A stretch of 64,000 nt of DNA, from assembly GCA_905182455.1 (NCBI GenBank), contig CAJJBJ010000002.1, forward strand, positions 434,001 to 498,000. The letters run 5' to 3'. The translations under genes were made by a program, and so were the position numbers. The notes beneath the pieces are model-generated. The model made no database searches, had not been told where the DNA came from, and saw only the letters and a list, made by a program, of their open reading frames with translations. Shown here one piece after another: positions 27,866 through 38,165 of this stretch (positions are counted from its first letter, which is position 1; each line of letters begins with the position of its first letter). This DNA comes from an uncultured Planktomarina sp. Its GTDB lineage: Bacteria > Pseudomonadota > Alphaproteobacteria > Rhodobacterales > Rhodobacteraceae.

Positions 27866-28959
27866 TCCTGCATCTCTATTTCGCCAGACGATTTGCAGTG
27901 GCCTTTTTATTTGTCACCGGGGCGTTTTTGGTCCTGGTGCTGCTGCTTGATTTCATCGAACAGCTAAGGCGGTTTCGTGGCAAGGAAGTGGCCTTTGGCA
28001 AAATCGTGCAATTGGTGGTGTTGAATGTGCCCGCCACGCTGTACCAAATGCTGCCTCTCATTATGGTTTTGTGCAGCATAATGTTGTTTTTGAGCCTTGC
28101 ACGAAGCAGCGAACTGATTGTCGCGCGCGCAGCTGGCCGCTCGGCGCTGCGCGCTCTCACCGGGCCACTGCTCACCTCGCTGACCATTGGCATCTTGGCC
28201 GTGGTGGTGGTCAACCCAATCGTGGCTAGCACTCAAAAACAATATGAGGCTTTGGCATCCAGTTTTTTCAGCTCTCAGGTCAGCACAGTTTCCATCTCAG
28301 CCAATGGGCTTTGGCTACGCCAAGGCAATGATAAGGCGCAAACCGTGATCCATGCGGAACGCGCAAATCTTGACGGCACCCAGCTTTATGATGTGGCACT
28401 CTATGAGTTTGATCTGTCGGGCAAGGCAACGCGGCGGGTGGCGGCTCAAACCGCAACACTGCGCGAAGGGCATTGGAATTTGCTCAACGTGAAAGAATGG
28501 CCCTTGCAGAGTGGTGGTAATCCAGAAGCCGACGCTGACCAAATGCGCCAATATCAGATTCCAACAGAGCTGACAAAAGAACATATTCATGACAGTTTTG
28601 GCACGCCAGCCTCGATCCCAATCTGGCAACTGCCCGCGTTCATAGCACGGCTGGAGCAAGCGGGTTTTTCAGCACGGCGCCATCGGGTTTGGTTTCATAT
28701 GGAATTGGCTTTGCCTCTATTTTTGGCCTCGGTTGTAATGATTGGTGCCGGTTTCACCATGCAGAAAGGACGGCAAAACCGCACCGGGCTTCGCGTATTG
28801 ACGACAGTCCTATTTGGCTTTGGTCTTTATTTCCTACGGAATTTTGCGCAAATTTTAGGGGAAAACGGCCAATTGCCTGAAATTTGGGCCGCATGGATCC
28901 CGCCAGTTGCGGCCATCGGCCTATCCTTGGCCTTTTTACTCCACACAGAGGACGGATAA
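27862..28959 (+). CDS. lptG: LPS export permease LptG
   Basis: 365-residue partner of LptF with the same layout: N-terminal segments beginning LYFARRFAVAFLFVTGAFLVL, a periplasmic domain from about residue 130, and a C-terminal trio ending in LAFLLHTEDG. It overlaps lptF (ATGA) and abuts lptD with no spacing, so the LPS export genes are one transcript. Cytoplasmic LptB is not in the window. Confidence 0.92.
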   Translation: MILHLYFARRFAVAFLFVTGAFLVLVLLLDFIEQLRRFRGKEVAFGKIVQLVVLNVPATLYQMLPLIMVLCSIMLFLSLARSSELIVARAAGRSALRALTGPLLTSLTIGILAVVVVNPIVASTQKQYEALASSFFSSQVSTVSISANGLWLRQGNDKAQTVIHAERANLDGTQLYDVALYEFDLSGKATRRVAAQTATLREGHWNLLNVKEWPLQSGGNPEADADQMRQYQIPTELTKEHIHDSFGTPASIPIWQLPAFIARLEQAGFSARRHRVWFHMELALPLFLASVVMIGAGFTMQKGRQNRTGLRVLTTVLFGFGLYFLRNFAQILGENGQLPEIWAAWIPPVAAIGLSLAFLLHTEDG

Positions 28960-31092
28960 ATGGTTCGCATCCTAACCCTCTTATTTCTGATGTGCAGCGC
29001 CCTAAGCGCATCGGCTCAACAGGCGGCTAATCTGATCGCGGATCGGATCGAAATAAGTCCCGATGGCGTGCTACAGGCCAGTGGCGCCGTTACGGTTTGG
29101 CATGGTGAGACCCGGATCTCAGCTCGTGAAATCTCCTATACAAGCTCAGGGGGACAATTGAAGATCACAGGACCGATACGCCTCACCGATGGCACAGGTA
29201 CGGTGATTTTGGCTGACCAAGCGGCTATATCTCAGGATTTGAGCCAAGGCATCATCTCAAGCGCGAGGATTATTTTAAGCCAACAAGTCCAAATAGCAAC
29301 GGCGCAAATTTCTCGCGTGAGCAGCAGATACACCCAAGCCTACAATGCATCCGCCACCTCATGCTTTATTTGCAAAGGCGAAATTCCACTGTGGCAAATT
29401 CGGGCCAAACGCATCGTCCATGATAGCGTTGAAAAACAGCTGTATTTTGACCGTGCGCAGCTGCGGGTCTTGGATGTGCCGGTGTTCTTTTTCCCATACC
29501 TACGGCTGCCCGACCCGACGCTTAAACGCGCCACAGGGTTTTTGGTGCCACAACTGTCGACCTCGACGACCCTTGGTACTACAATTCAAGCCCCCTATTT
29601 TTTTAAACTTGGGAATCACCGAGATCTCACGCTCACGCCTATGGTGTCATCGCGCGCCACCAGCTTGGGCTTTCGGTATCGCCAAGCCTACCAAACGGGG
29701 CGGCTGAGCTTCAAAGGCGCTATATCGCGCGATACAATTTTACTTGATAAAAACCGTGGCTATATTTTTTCAAATGCCGGGTTTGAGTTGGACCAAGGCT
29801 ATATGTTGGGGATGCAAGTTCAGACAGTAAGTGACCCGTCATATCTGTTTGAATACAATGTGTCAGAAATTGACCGGCTGGAATCGAATATCACGCTCAA
29901 CCGCACCCAACGCTACAAAAACTCTGAGCTACGGTTTTCGAACTACCATTCGCTTCGTGAAAGCGAAACCAATGCCACTCAGCCCACACTCGTCACAGAA
30001 GGCATCGTTCAACGCCGGATACACCCCGGCTCTATCGGAGGGGTGTTGGACCTTGAGACAAGTTTCCTCGTCAGTTATCGTTCCTCTAGCAAGGACACAG
30101 ACGGCGCCGATGAGGACAGTGACGTAGACGGCTATGACACAGCGCGCCTGTCTTTTTTGGCGGATTGGCACCGTGATTGGACCTCTCAAAATGGGATAGT
30201 ATTGGATGTCGACTCCGAAATTGAAACCTCGCAATATATCGTAAGGCAAAATCAAACCTTTGACCCGAATACAACGCGTCTCAGGGCCACCTCCGCGATT
30301 GGGCTACGATGGCCCCTATCGCGCCGACTTCAAGATGGCGGCTTGCAACTGATCGAGCCTCGCATCCAATTGGCGGGCCTGACAGGTCAGGTTCAAGACA
30401 TTCCGAACCAAGACAGCACCCGCGTTGAATTTGACGAAGGCAACCTCTTCCGGTTCAACCGCGCCCCCGGATTTGATCAAACAGAGACTGGCGCCCGCCT
30501 CAACATCGGCGTCAGTGGCTCCAATCGCTACGTGTCCAGCACCACCATCGGCTGGCAAGTTGGCCGGGTGTATCGGCAAGATAATCTCAACAAATTCTCT
30601 TCGACCTCTGGCCTATCCGGCTCGATCTCCGATTGGTTGTTTGTTGGATCATTGGAAACCGCATCCGGCATCGAGCTGATTACCCGCGCCTTGCTAAAAG
30701 ATGCAGGCGACGTCAACAAAACCGAGGCGCGGATAAAATGGCAAAATGACATCCAGAAAATAGCTGCAACCTATGTGGGGCTCAGCGCCGATAGCCTAGA
30801 AGATCGCGCCACATCTCTCAGCTCTCTGGCGCTGAACTGGCAGTATAACTTTACGCCCAATTGGCGTTCTACATCTGAATTTCAGTTCGATTCTACTATC
30901 GGCAAGTTCTCAAAGCTTGATTTTGGCGTAAGATATGCAAATGAATGCGTGAATATTAATTTTTCGGCCTCGCGTCGTTTCTCTACTTCCACTACATTGA
31001 CGGAAAAAACCGAATTTGGTTTGAGTGTGGATCTAACAGGGTTTTCCTCAGGCGTTCGAAAAGCACCGAAAAGCCGCCAATGTGGTTCATAA
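28960..31092 (+). CDS. lptD: LPS-assembly protein LptD
   Basis: 710 residues; the outer-membrane beta-barrel that places LPS in the outer leaflet. A signal peptide (MVRILTLLFLMCSALSASA) is followed by an OstA-like jellyroll (ADRIEISPDGVLQASGAV) and a long barrel ending NECVNINFSASRRF ... LTGFSSGVRK. The C-terminus has a Cys in KSRQCGS and only a few other Cys are seen (for example ATSCFICK near 135), relevant to disulfide maturation. It overlaps the surA frame slightly. Confidence 0.92.
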   Translation: MVRILTLLFLMCSALSASAQQAANLIADRIEISPDGVLQASGAVTVWHGETRISAREISYTSSGGQLKITGPIRLTDGTGTVILADQAAISQDLSQGIISSARIILSQQVQIATAQISRVSSRYTQAYNASATSCFICKGEIPLWQIRAKRIVHDSVEKQLYFDRAQLRVLDVPVFFFPYLRLPDPTLKRATGFLVPQLSTSTTLGTTIQAPYFFKLGNHRDLTLTPMVSSRATSLGFRYRQAYQTGRLSFKGAISRDTILLDKNRGYIFSNAGFELDQGYMLGMQVQTVSDPSYLFEYNVSEIDRLESNITLNRTQRYKNSELRFSNYHSLRESETNATQPTLVTEGIVQRRIHPGSIGGVLDLETSFLVSYRSSSKDTDGADEDSDVDGYDTARLSFLADWHRDWTSQNGIVLDVDSEIETSQYIVRQNQTFDPNTTRLRATSAIGLRWPLSRRLQDGGLQLIEPRIQLAGLTGQVQDIPNQDSTRVEFDEGNLFRFNRAPGFDQTETGARLNIGVSGSNRYVSSTTIGWQVGRVYRQDNLNKFSSTSGLSGSISDWLFVGSLETASGIELITRALLKDAGDVNKTEARIKWQNDIQKIAATYVGLSADSLEDRATSLSSLALNWQYNFTPNWRSTSEFQFDSTIGKFSKLDFGVRYANECVNINFSASRRFSTSTTLTEKTEFGLSVDLTGFSSGVRKAPKSRQCGS

Positions 31093-31108
31093 TGAAACGA
31101 GGTTTGAA

Positions 31109-32305
31109 ATGGTCAAGTTAACCCTTCGCAAATATTTAACAGCCCTGGTTTTGATAGGTGGGGTCACCGGCCCCAGCTTGGCGCAAAGCTTGTTTGATCC
31201 CGTCATCTCTGTGGACCGCTCTGCCATCACCCAATATGAGTTGGAGCAACGCATCCAGTTTTTGCGAATCCTTGAGCGCTCGACGGATGTCGACGAGCGA
31301 GCCCGCGAAAGCCTGATTGACGATCACCTCAAAATGGCGGCTGCAAGCCGTGTGGGCATTGCTTTGTCAGAAGACACTTTGACCCAAGCCATGTCAGCTT
31401 TCGCCGCAAATGCAAATCGTAGCCTTGGCCAGCTATTGATTGATTTGGCGCAAGATGGCGTCGATGAGGAAACATATCGCGATTATATTGAAGTGGGTAC
31501 AACATGGCGCGAAGTTGTCCGTAGTCGGTTTGCATCCCGCGGCAATCCCACCGAAGAGGAGATAGATCGCGCATTAGCCTCTACGGGTGATCAGGGTGGC
31601 ATCCAAGTTTTGCTCACCGAAATTGTATTGCCGGCCGCTCCAGAACAGCTGGCTAACGCCAGACAAACTGCAGAAAGATTGACACGCATAAAATCGGCCA
31701 GCCAATTTTCGGAGCAAGCGCGCCTGTTATCGGCGTCCCAATCACGCAACAATGGCGGTAAATTGGAATGGACTAACCTCAATGACCTGCCCGCAGGTCT
31801 ACGCCCCATTATTTCTGGTCTGCACCCGGGACAGATTACAGAACCACTTGAAGTGCAAAATGCGATTGTGCTATTTCAACTGCGTGACGTGGCTGAAAGT
31901 TCCGCCACTGGCGCCAAAATATCAGCGATAGAATACGCACTGTTGTCGGGCCCAGCTGAGGCTGTCGCAACCGCCTCAAGAAAAGCCGATACCTGTGATG
32001 ATCTCTTTGGATTGGCCAAAGCCGAACCGGCTTTGGAACTGACCATTCAGTCACAAACGCCTGATCAAATCAGCCGTTCTATCGCCCTGCGCATCACCAG
32101 CTTGGATAAAAACGAATTCATCATTCTACCTGCGGCTCAAACCGGTCAAGCAGATTTGGTGATGCTCTGCGCGCGCGTTCACATGGCACTTGAAAATGTG
32201 TCCCGCGCTCAGATTGCTGGGAATTTGCGCTCAGCCCGTCTTACAAGCCTGGCTGACGGCTATCTTGCAGAATTGCGATCCACCGCTGACATCATCTTTC
32301 ATTGA
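31109..32305 (+). CDS. surA: SurA-like periplasmic chaperone/peptidyl-prolyl isomerase
   Basis: 398 residues with a signal peptide (MVKLTLRKYLTALVLIGGV to about SLAQ), an N-terminal SurA chaperone domain (SVDRSAITQYELEQRIQFL), and a parvulin region around 170-275 (LTEIVLPAAPEQ ... GGKLEWTNLNDLPAGL ... GQITEPLEVQNAIVLFQL). It delivers outer-membrane proteins such as LptD to the Bam machinery, which suits its place right after lptD. I prefer ATG 31109, where the signal peptide starts; the frame is open from 31082. Confidence 0.88.
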   Translation: MVKLTLRKYLTALVLIGGVTGPSLAQSLFDPVISVDRSAITQYELEQRIQFLRILERSTDVDERARESLIDDHLKMAAASRVGIALSEDTLTQAMSAFAANANRSLGQLLIDLAQDGVDEETYRDYIEVGTTWREVVRSRFASRGNPTEEEIDRALASTGDQGGIQVLLTEIVLPAAPEQLANARQTAERLTRIKSASQFSEQARLLSASQSRNNGGKLEWTNLNDLPAGLRPIISGLHPGQITEPLEVQNAIVLFQLRDVAESSATGAKISAIEYALLSGPAEAVATASRKADTCDDLFGLAKAEPALELTIQSQTPDQISRSIALRITSLDKNEFIILPAAQTGQADLVMLCARVHMALENVSRAQIAGNLRSARLTSLADGYLAELRSTADIIFH

Positions 32306-33273
32306 TGACACAGCCCCCCCTTGCAATCACCTGCGGCGATCCTGCGGGCATCGGTCTTGAGATTTTTCTGACTGCCCACAAACAGATTGGCCATGAGATC
32401 CCAATGGTGCTGTTTGCCGATCAAAAGCATTTGCCAGATGATCTTGACGTTATGCTGTGGTCGCCTGATGCGCCTGCACACTCTGGGATCACGCTTTATC
32501 AGATTGATTTTTCCAATCCAGCAGTACCTGGAAAGGTCGATCCGCAAAATGCAACTGGTGTGATCCGCGCCATTGAAGAGGCGGTGCGACTGACGCAAGA
32601 GGGGCACATGGCGGGCCTGTGTACTGCGCCCATTCACAAAGCCAACCTGCAAGACGGGGCTGGTTTCAAATTCCCCGGCCATACAGAGTTTCTAGCGCAT
32701 CTCTGCTCTGCGCAAACAGTGGTGATGATGCTAACCTGCCCCACGCTCAGCGTTGTGCCACTCACCATCCATATCCCCATCAGAGACGTGCCAAGCGCGA
32801 TCACCCACAAACTGTTTTACACAACCGCGCAGATCATCCATGACGGATTGACGCGAGACTTTAGCATCCCTAATCCAAGGATCTCGGTGGCTGGGCTAAA
32901 CCCACATGCCAGCGAAGACGGGAAAATTGGTCGCGACGATATTGACCGTATCAAGCCATGGATTGCTGAATTGCAGGCCAAAGGCCTATCTATCACCGGC
33001 CCTCATTCCGCCGATACGATGTTTCACGCCACAGCGCGGTCGGGCTATGATGTGGCACTATGCATGTATCACGACCAAGCGTTGATCCCGATCAAAACAT
33101 TGGACTTCTCCGGTGGGGTCAATGTTACTCTTGGCTTACCCATCGTGCGCACCTCCCCCGATCACGGCACCGCCTTTGACATCGCAGGTCAGGGCATTGC
33201 CGATGCAACCTCAATGATACAAGCCATACGCACCGCTGATCGCATGATAAAGGCCCGCCGAGATGCAAATTGA
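32302..33273 (+). CDS. pdxA: 4-hydroxythreonine-4-phosphate dehydrogenase
   Basis: 323-residue PdxA of pyridoxal phosphate synthesis. Motifs are [13 protein letters not shown] at the N-terminus, [10 protein letters not shown] with the [12 protein letters not shown] metal-His region, [14 protein letters not shown], and [15 protein letters not shown] with [13 protein letters not shown] near the C-terminus. It overlaps surA by four bases and rsmA by eleven. The surA-pdxA-rsmA order is common in proteobacteria. Confidence 0.93.
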   Translation: MMTQPPLAITCGDPAGIGLEIFLTAHKQIGHEIPMVLFADQKHLPDDLDVMLWSPDAPAHSGITLYQIDFSNPAVPGKVDPQNATGVIRAIEEAVRLTQEGHMAGLCTAPIHKANLQDGAGFKFPGHTEFLAHLCSAQTVVMMLTCPTLSVVPLTIHIPIRDVPSAITHKLFYTTAQIIHDGLTRDFSIPNPRISVAGLNPHASEDGKIGRDDIDRIKPWIAELQAKGLSITGPHSADTMFHATARSGYDVALCMYHDQALIPIKTLDFSGGVNVTLGLPIVRTSPDHGTAFDIAGQGIADATSMIQAIRTADRMIKARRDAN

Positions 33274-34099
33274 TAAACTCCCCCCCCTGCGTGACGTCAT
33301 CGCCACCCATGCGTTGAATGCCAAAAAATCACTTGGCCAAAACTTCCTACTTGATCTCAACCTCACCGCAAAAATTGCGCGTCTGGCCGGAGATCTTGAG
33401 GGACACGACGTTTTGGAAGTGGGTCCCGGCCCCGGTGGCTTGACCCGCGGGCTCCTAGCCTCAGGTGCGCGCCGCGTTGTGGCGCTGGAAAAGGATCGCC
33501 GCTGCATCCCCGCTCTGGCTGAGATCTCCGATGCCTATCCAGGTCAGTTGGACGTGTTCAACGCCGATGCGCTTGATTTTGATATTAGCAGCCATTTGAC
33601 AGTCCCAATCCGTATTGTGGCCAACCTGCCGTACAATATCGGCACGGAGCTGTTGATCCGTTGGCTCACACCCAAGGAGTGGCCACCATTTTGGAGCACA
33701 TTGACATTGATGTTTCAAAAAGAAGTGGCTGAACGGATCATCGCAACACCGAATTCAAAAGCATATGGTCGGCTTGCGATCCTCGCTCAGTGGAAAACCA
33801 ACCCGAGCATTGTGATGGAACTGCCACCAGAAGCCTTCACACCGCCGCCTAAGGTGCATTCAGCTGTGGTGCATTTTGACGCTTTGGCGGAACCGCGGTT
33901 TCCGGCCCCCGCAGGCCTGTTGTCCTCAACTGTGGCCATGGCCTTTAATCAGCGGCGCAAGATGTTGCGCTCAAGTCTGAAATCGGCCTCGCCAGACATC
34001 GAAAACGTGCTGCGCGATGCGGGTCTTGAGCCAACGGCGCGTGCTGAAGAAATATCTCTCGAAGGGTTTTGTGCTTTGGCCCGTCGTTTGGCGCGTTAA
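33263..34099 (+). CDS. rsmA: 16S rRNA (adenine1518/1519-N6)-dimethyltransferase
   Basis: 278-residue KsgA/RsmA that dimethylates two adenines in the 3' hairpin of 16S rRNA. SAM motif I is [15 protein letters not shown], the catalytic NLPYN is in [18 protein letters not shown], and the RNA-binding end has [24 protein letters not shown] at the N-terminus is diagnostic. It ends immediately before the convergent DUF4167 gene. Confidence 0.94.
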   Translation: MQIDKLPPLRDVIATHALNAKKSLGQNFLLDLNLTAKIARLAGDLEGHDVLEVGPGPGGLTRGLLASGARRVVALEKDRRCIPALAEISDAYPGQLDVFNADALDFDISSHLTVPIRIVANLPYNIGTELLIRWLTPKEWPPFWSTLTLMFQKEVAERIIATPNSKAYGRLAILAQWKTNPSIVMELPPEAFTPPPKVHSAVVHFDALAEPRFPAPAGLLSSTVAMAFNQRRKMLRSSLKSASPDIENVLRDAGLEPTARAEEISLEGFCALARRLAR

Positions 34100-34681
34100 T
34101 TAGTCTTCACGCGCCGGTTCTGGAGTTGCAGAAGCGGCCGCGGCTGGCTTTTCAGACCGACGCCGCACACGTGGCTTAGGCCGCTCTTCAGGCTGCTGTG
34201 TCGCGACTGGCGCTGATTGGCTCAACTCAATCGGGCTCAACGGTGCGAAATCTGGCTGCGGTGCATCTGTAAAATCCGTGACATCAAAGGCAGAAGGCGT
34301 GGGCGGCGTGTTATGTTCAACGCGCTCGGTCTGCTGCTCTGAGCGATCATTGCGTTCCTGATCCCGTTGCACCTGCTTTTCACGATTTTCACGATCTTGC
34401 TGCTCGCGGCGGGCATCAATTTCGCGCTGCGCTTCCGCCTGCAACCGCATGTAATGTTCTGCGTGCTGTTGGAAGTTTTCAGCTGCCACACGGTCTCCAG
34501 ACAATTGGGAATCACGTGTGAGCTGTTGATATTTTTCAATGATCTGCTGCGGCGTGCCGCGCACTTTGCCCTCCGGACCTGAGCTATCGAACACCCGGTT
34601 CATAACATTGGCGACAGAGCGATTGTTATTGTTATTGTTACGATTATTCTTCGAGCGAGGGCGCGGTTTTGAAGATCTCAT
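34100..34681 (-). CDS. DUF4167 domain protein
   Basis: 193 residues. The N-terminal half holds the DUF4167 core (NNRSVANVMNRVFDSSGPEG and KVRGTPQQIIEKYQQL) after a basic, Asn-rich leader (RPRSKNNRNNNNNN). The second half is low complexity: a charged coiled-coil stretch (QREIDARREQQDRENREKQV) and a Pro-rich basic tail. The function is unknown; the composition suggests nucleic-acid binding. The start MRSSKPRPRSK at 34681 fits the family; the frame open to 34813 does not. It follows prfA-prmC on the same strand, as in other alphaproteobacteria. Confidence 0.82.
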   Translation of the reverse strand: MRSSKPRPRSKNNRNNNNNNRSVANVMNRVFDSSGPEGKVRGTPQQIIEKYQQLTRDSQLSGDRVAAENFQQHAEHYMRLQAEAQREIDARREQQDRENREKQVQRDQERNDRSEQQTERVEHNTPPTPSAFDVTDFTDAPQPDFAPLSPIELSQSAPVATQQPEERPKPRVRRRSEKPAAAASATPEPARED

Positions 34682-34847
34682 GTGATGAAAAAGCCTATTT
34701 GGCGACGGACCGATCAAGCAATAACTGCAATTGGTCATGTTTGGGTTAAGTGTCGTACATGCCTGCGCATGGTCTCGACGACCACTCAAACCACGCCCAG
34801 CCCAAATCAGCAAGGGAAAAATGTAAATATAGCTATTTTAGTTACCT

Positions 34848-35690
34848 CTACCGGCTTAGGGACAGACAGGCCACAACCCGCGCTCGACCATCAAAGTCAG
34901 GCAGCACGACAATTTCACGATAGGTCTGTGCGGCCAAAATGTCTGACACAGCCCCACCTTGGTCAAACCCGATTTCAAACACCAAACGTCCCTTGGGTGC
35001 CAAAAATCTGTGCGCCGCCTGAGCGATATGGCGGTAATGGCTCAACCCATCTTTTTGATCGGTGAGGGCCAATTCGGGTTCGTGCAACACTTCTGCCGAA
35101 AGCCCAGCCATGGCATTGGGGTGAACATAGGGTGGGTTTGACACAATCAAGTCAAACCGCCTCTCCGGCAGCGCCGAAAACCAATCGGAGACAATGAACT
35201 CAGAGCGTGTGCTTAGCTCAAGCGCGCGGGCATTACGCTCGGCCACAGCAATGGCCTTCGCCGATTGATCCACCCCGACCCCCTGTGCATGAATATTTTT
35301 TGCCAATAAAGACAGTAAGATGCATCCAGATCCCGTGCCCAAATCCAACACATTGTCAAAATCATATTCCAACGCCCGTGACACCAATGCTTCGGTGTCA
35401 GGCCGCGGGTCCAGCACGTCAGGGGTGACGATAAACCGATGCTCATAAAAGTCGCGGTAGCCCAGAATATGCGACATGGGCACCCGATCCAGCCGCAGGC
35501 TTAGGGCGGCGCTAAACGCGGCCTCTTGCGCGGGATCTAAACTGTTATTGAGACGTAGGGAAATCTGATGAGGTTCTAGCCCCAGTGCGAAAGCCATCAA
35601 TAAACTCGCATCGCGAGACGCACCCTCCACCCCGGCCGCAGTCAGGGCTTGGCTTGCCTTCGCCATAGCGGACTGCAGGCGCTGGGTCAT
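34848..35690 (-). CDS. prmC: Peptide chain release factor N5-glutamine methyltransferase
   Basis: 280-residue PrmC (HemK) that methylates the Gln of the GGQ motif of release factors. The SAM motif [16 protein letters not shown] and catalytic NPPY ([12 protein letters not shown]) are intact, and the N-terminal helical domain ([12 protein letters not shown]) is present. Its ATG overlaps the prfA stop by four bases, coupling the enzyme to its substrate. Confidence 0.95.
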   Translation of the reverse strand: MTQRLQSAMAKASQALTAAGVEGASRDASLLMAFALGLEPHQISLRLNNSLDPAQEAAFSAALSLRLDRVPMSHILGYRDFYEHRFIVTPDVLDPRPDTEALVSRALEYDFDNVLDLGTGSGCILLSLLAKNIHAQGVGVDQSAKAIAVAERNARALELSTRSEFIVSDWFSALPERRFDLIVSNPPYVHPNAMAGLSAEVLHEPELALTDQKDGLSHYRHIAQAAHRFLAPKGRLVFEIGFDQGGAVSDILAAQTYREIVVLPDFDGRARVVACLSLSR

Positions 35691-36736
35691 CCGTTCATAT
35701 CAGCCAGCATGGCCGCTTGCGCCTCAGCGGTTAGAGCGTCGATAATCTCATCGAGATTACCCTGTAAAATTTGGTCCAAACGGTACAGCGTTAAGCCAAT
35801 CCGGTGATCTGTCATTCGGCCTTGTGGAAAATTATAGGTGCGAATCCTCTCGGAACGGTCACCAGAGCCCACTTGGGATTTGCGATTGGCAGACCGCTCC
35901 CCATCCACGCGCGCGCGTTCCAAATCGTAAAGCCGAGTTTTGAGCACCTGCATGGCAATCTCACGGTTGCGGTGTTGCGACTTCTCAGCGCTGACCACGA
36001 TCAAACCTGTCGGCAGGTGGGTGATCCGCACGGCAGAATCTGTGGTGTTGACGTGCTGGCCACCGGCCCCACTGGCACGCATGGTATCGATGCGAATATC
36101 GCCCAGGTCCACATGGATATCTACATCTTCCGCTTCTGGCAAAACCGCAACTGTGGCGGCAGATGTGTGAATGCGCCCGCCACTTTCAGTGCTGGGCACC
36201 CGCTGCACCCGATGCACGCCAGATTCGTATTTCAGCTTGGCAAAAACCCCGTCGCCTTTGACATGGGCCACAAATTCTTTGACGCCGCCCAATTCTGTAG
36301 TTTGGTTTTCAATGATGTCAAAGGTCCAGCCTTGGGTTTCGACATAGCGTTGATACATACGGATGAGATCTGCGGCAAACAGCGCTGCCTCATCGCCACC
36401 GGTGCCAGGGCGAATTTCCAAAATGGCGGGTCGTGCATCAGCGGAATCTTTTGGCAACAAGGTCAATTGCAAATCATGTTCCGCTTTTGGCAACGACGCA
36501 CGCAGGATTGGCAGCTCTTCAGCCGCCAACTCACGCATATCAGGATCATCCATCATCGCCTCAGCATCTGAAATATCACGTACCAAAGTTTGATACGCAC
36601 GCACCTCATCGACCACCGGCTTCAGGTCCGAGTATTCTTTCGCCAATTTGGCAATATCGCTAGAGCCCTCAGCCATTTGAGCTTCAAGAAACTCAAATCT
36701 TTGGGTGATCTGGATCAATGTATCTTCTGCTATCAT
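35687..36736 (-). CDS. prfA: Peptide chain release factor 1
   Basis: 349 residues. It recognises UAA/UAG and triggers peptide release. The GGQ loop lies in [19 protein letters not shown], and the domain sequence [18 protein letters not shown] is typical. The opening [20 protein letters not shown] fits the family. It overlaps prmC at its 3' end. Confidence 0.95.
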   Translation of the reverse strand: MIAEDTLIQITQRFEFLEAQMAEGSSDIAKLAKEYSDLKPVVDEVRAYQTLVRDISDAEAMMDDPDMRELAAEELPILRASLPKAEHDLQLTLLPKDSADARPAILEIRPGTGGDEAALFAADLIRMYQRYVETQGWTFDIIENQTTELGGVKEFVAHVKGDGVFAKLKYESGVHRVQRVPSTESGGRIHTSAATVAVLPEAEDVDIHVDLGDIRIDTMRASGAGGQHVNTTDSAVRITHLPTGLIVVSAEKSQHRNREIAMQVLKTRLYDLERARVDGERSANRKSQVGSGDRSERIRTYNFPQGRMTDHRIGLTLYRLDQILQGNLDEIIDALTAEAQAAMLADMNG

Positions 36737-36797
36737 ACTTTCAGGTCCCCTATGTGGGCTTCTGGGTCAAGGGCTGCTTTGATCTGATGGTCAGATT

Positions 36798-37181
36798 TCA
36801 AGGCATTAGCCAGCTTTTTATGCGTTTTTTGTTGCTGCCAAGATCCGACATGCCCAAAACGGAATGGCCCCGGATATGGACCACACCCGCATCGGACCAA
36901 ACTTCAATCATATCAGAAAAGCCCCAAAACCAAGAGCGATACACCGCAACTAAAGTTGGGGTTTCCCGCAAAATGCTCAGACCAGGCGTGGCTGTCAGGC
37001 GCGCCTTGAGTTGATCAAAAGACACCACATCACTTTGACGATAATAACCACCCAAGACCGTCCACTCACCGGTGCCCGCCTCGACATCACCACCGCGCCA
37101 AGGTACATCTGGCAAGGGCCAAAGGCGAATAACAAGCTGAAGACCAACAAACAACGCGAGTAGAATTACGATCACCTTCAC
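36798..37181 (-). CDS. DUF1499 family protein
   Basis: 127 residues with an N-terminal hydrophobic anchor (about 1-20, VIVILLALFVGLQLVI) and the DUF1499 core: AVYRSWFWGFSDMIEVW and the end segment GHSVLGMSDLGSNKKRIKSW. The function is unknown; the protein is likely membrane-attached facing the periplasm. It lies between prfA and the ureohydrolase genes on the same strand. Confidence 0.75.
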   Translation of the reverse strand: MKVIVILLALFVGLQLVIRLWPLPDVPWRGGDVEAGTGEWTVLGGYYRQSDVVSFDQLKARLTATPGLSILRETPTLVAVYRSWFWGFSDMIEVWSDAGVVHIRGHSVLGMSDLGSNKKRIKSWLMP

Positions 37182-37198
37182 GCCAAACCCTCTTCGTT

Positions 37199-38140
37199 TT
37201 ATCGAAATTTTACCCCCGGTAAAATGCTAAGAATTTCAAACATCAAATTCGCCGCAGTCAGCGCCGTATTGCCCGAAGTATCATACATAGGGCTTACCTC
37301 GACCATATCAAAGCCAATGATGTTCAGACCACGCAGGGCGCGAATAAGCTCCATGGCCTGCGGCGTGGTCAGCCCGCCAATTTCCGGTGTGCCAGTGCCC
37401 GGCGCATAGGCGGGATCAAGACTGTCGATGTCATAGGTCAAATAGCACGGGTGATCGCCTATGGCTTGGCGGATTTCATGCCCCAAAGGCGTCAGGGATT
37501 TATGCCAAATATCTGGTGCTGTAGTCATATTAAAGCCCCAGCCTGCAGCCTCAGTGAAATCTTCCGCCGTGTAGCCTGTACCCCGCAGACCAACTTGGAA
37601 CACCAGCTCTGGAACCAAAAGCCCCTCCTCATAGGCGCGGCGAAACACCGTGCCATGGGTTTCGCGTTCGCCAAACATCTCATCATTCACATCCGCATGC
37701 GCATCCACATGCACTAAAGCCACCGGCCCGTGTTTTTTGGCAATCGACCGCAAGATCGGCAAGGTCAGCGAATGATCGCCCCCCATCGTGGCAGGGATAA
37801 CCGGATAGGCATGCAGCTTGTCATAAGCGGCCTCAATGATCTTCAAACTCTCAGACAGAGAGAAGGTATTGATCGCCACATCACCCAGATCAGCCATCTG
37901 CAAACTGTCAAACGGTGCCGCCCCGGTTTGTAGGTTATAGGGCCGGATCATGGCGCTTTCTTGGCGGATTTGCTTGGGACCAAAACGGGTGCCACTGCGC
38001 CAACTAGTGCCGATATCCATTGGAATGCCCAGAAAACAGACGTCCAACCCCTCCAGACTGCTGGCCTCCGGCAGGCGCATGAAAGTTTGAAGCCCAGAAA
38101 AACGGGCCAGATCATTTCCAGAGATGGGTTGATTGGGCAT
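37199..38140 (-). CDS. Ureohydrolase family protein (agmatinase/guanidino-acid hydrolase type)
   Basis: 313-residue binuclear-Mn ureohydrolase. Metal motifs are GGDHSLT, VDAHADVND and DIDSLDPAYAPGTGTPEIGGLT. The substrate loop (FGERETHGTVFRRAYEEGLL) differs from the companion gene and looks closer to guanidinobutyrate/guanidinopropionate hydrolases than to E. coli SpeB, so the two copies may differ in substrate. It is 26 bases after the second copy, third in an M20-ureohydrolase-ureohydrolase operon. The exact substrate is not deducible. Confidence 0.82.
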   Translation of the reverse strand: MPNQPISGNDLARFSGLQTFMRLPEASSLEGLDVCFLGIPMDIGTSWRSGTRFGPKQIRQESAMIRPYNLQTGAAPFDSLQMADLGDVAINTFSLSESLKIIEAAYDKLHAYPVIPATMGGDHSLTLPILRSIAKKHGPVALVHVDAHADVNDEMFGERETHGTVFRRAYEEGLLVPELVFQVGLRGTGYTAEDFTEAAGWGFNMTTAPDIWHKSLTPLGHEIRQAIGDHPCYLTYDIDSLDPAYAPGTGTPEIGGLTTPQAMELIRALRGLNIIGFDMVEVSPMYDTSGNTALTAANLMFEILSILPGVKFR

Positions 38141-38165
38141 GGGGTTAATCCTTGATTTAAATGTC

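Noticed and set aside
35804-36571. 255-codon plus-strand open frame opposite prfA
   Set aside because: It lies entirely antisense to a well-conserved release factor gene, has no recognisable domain and is explained as a shadow frame.
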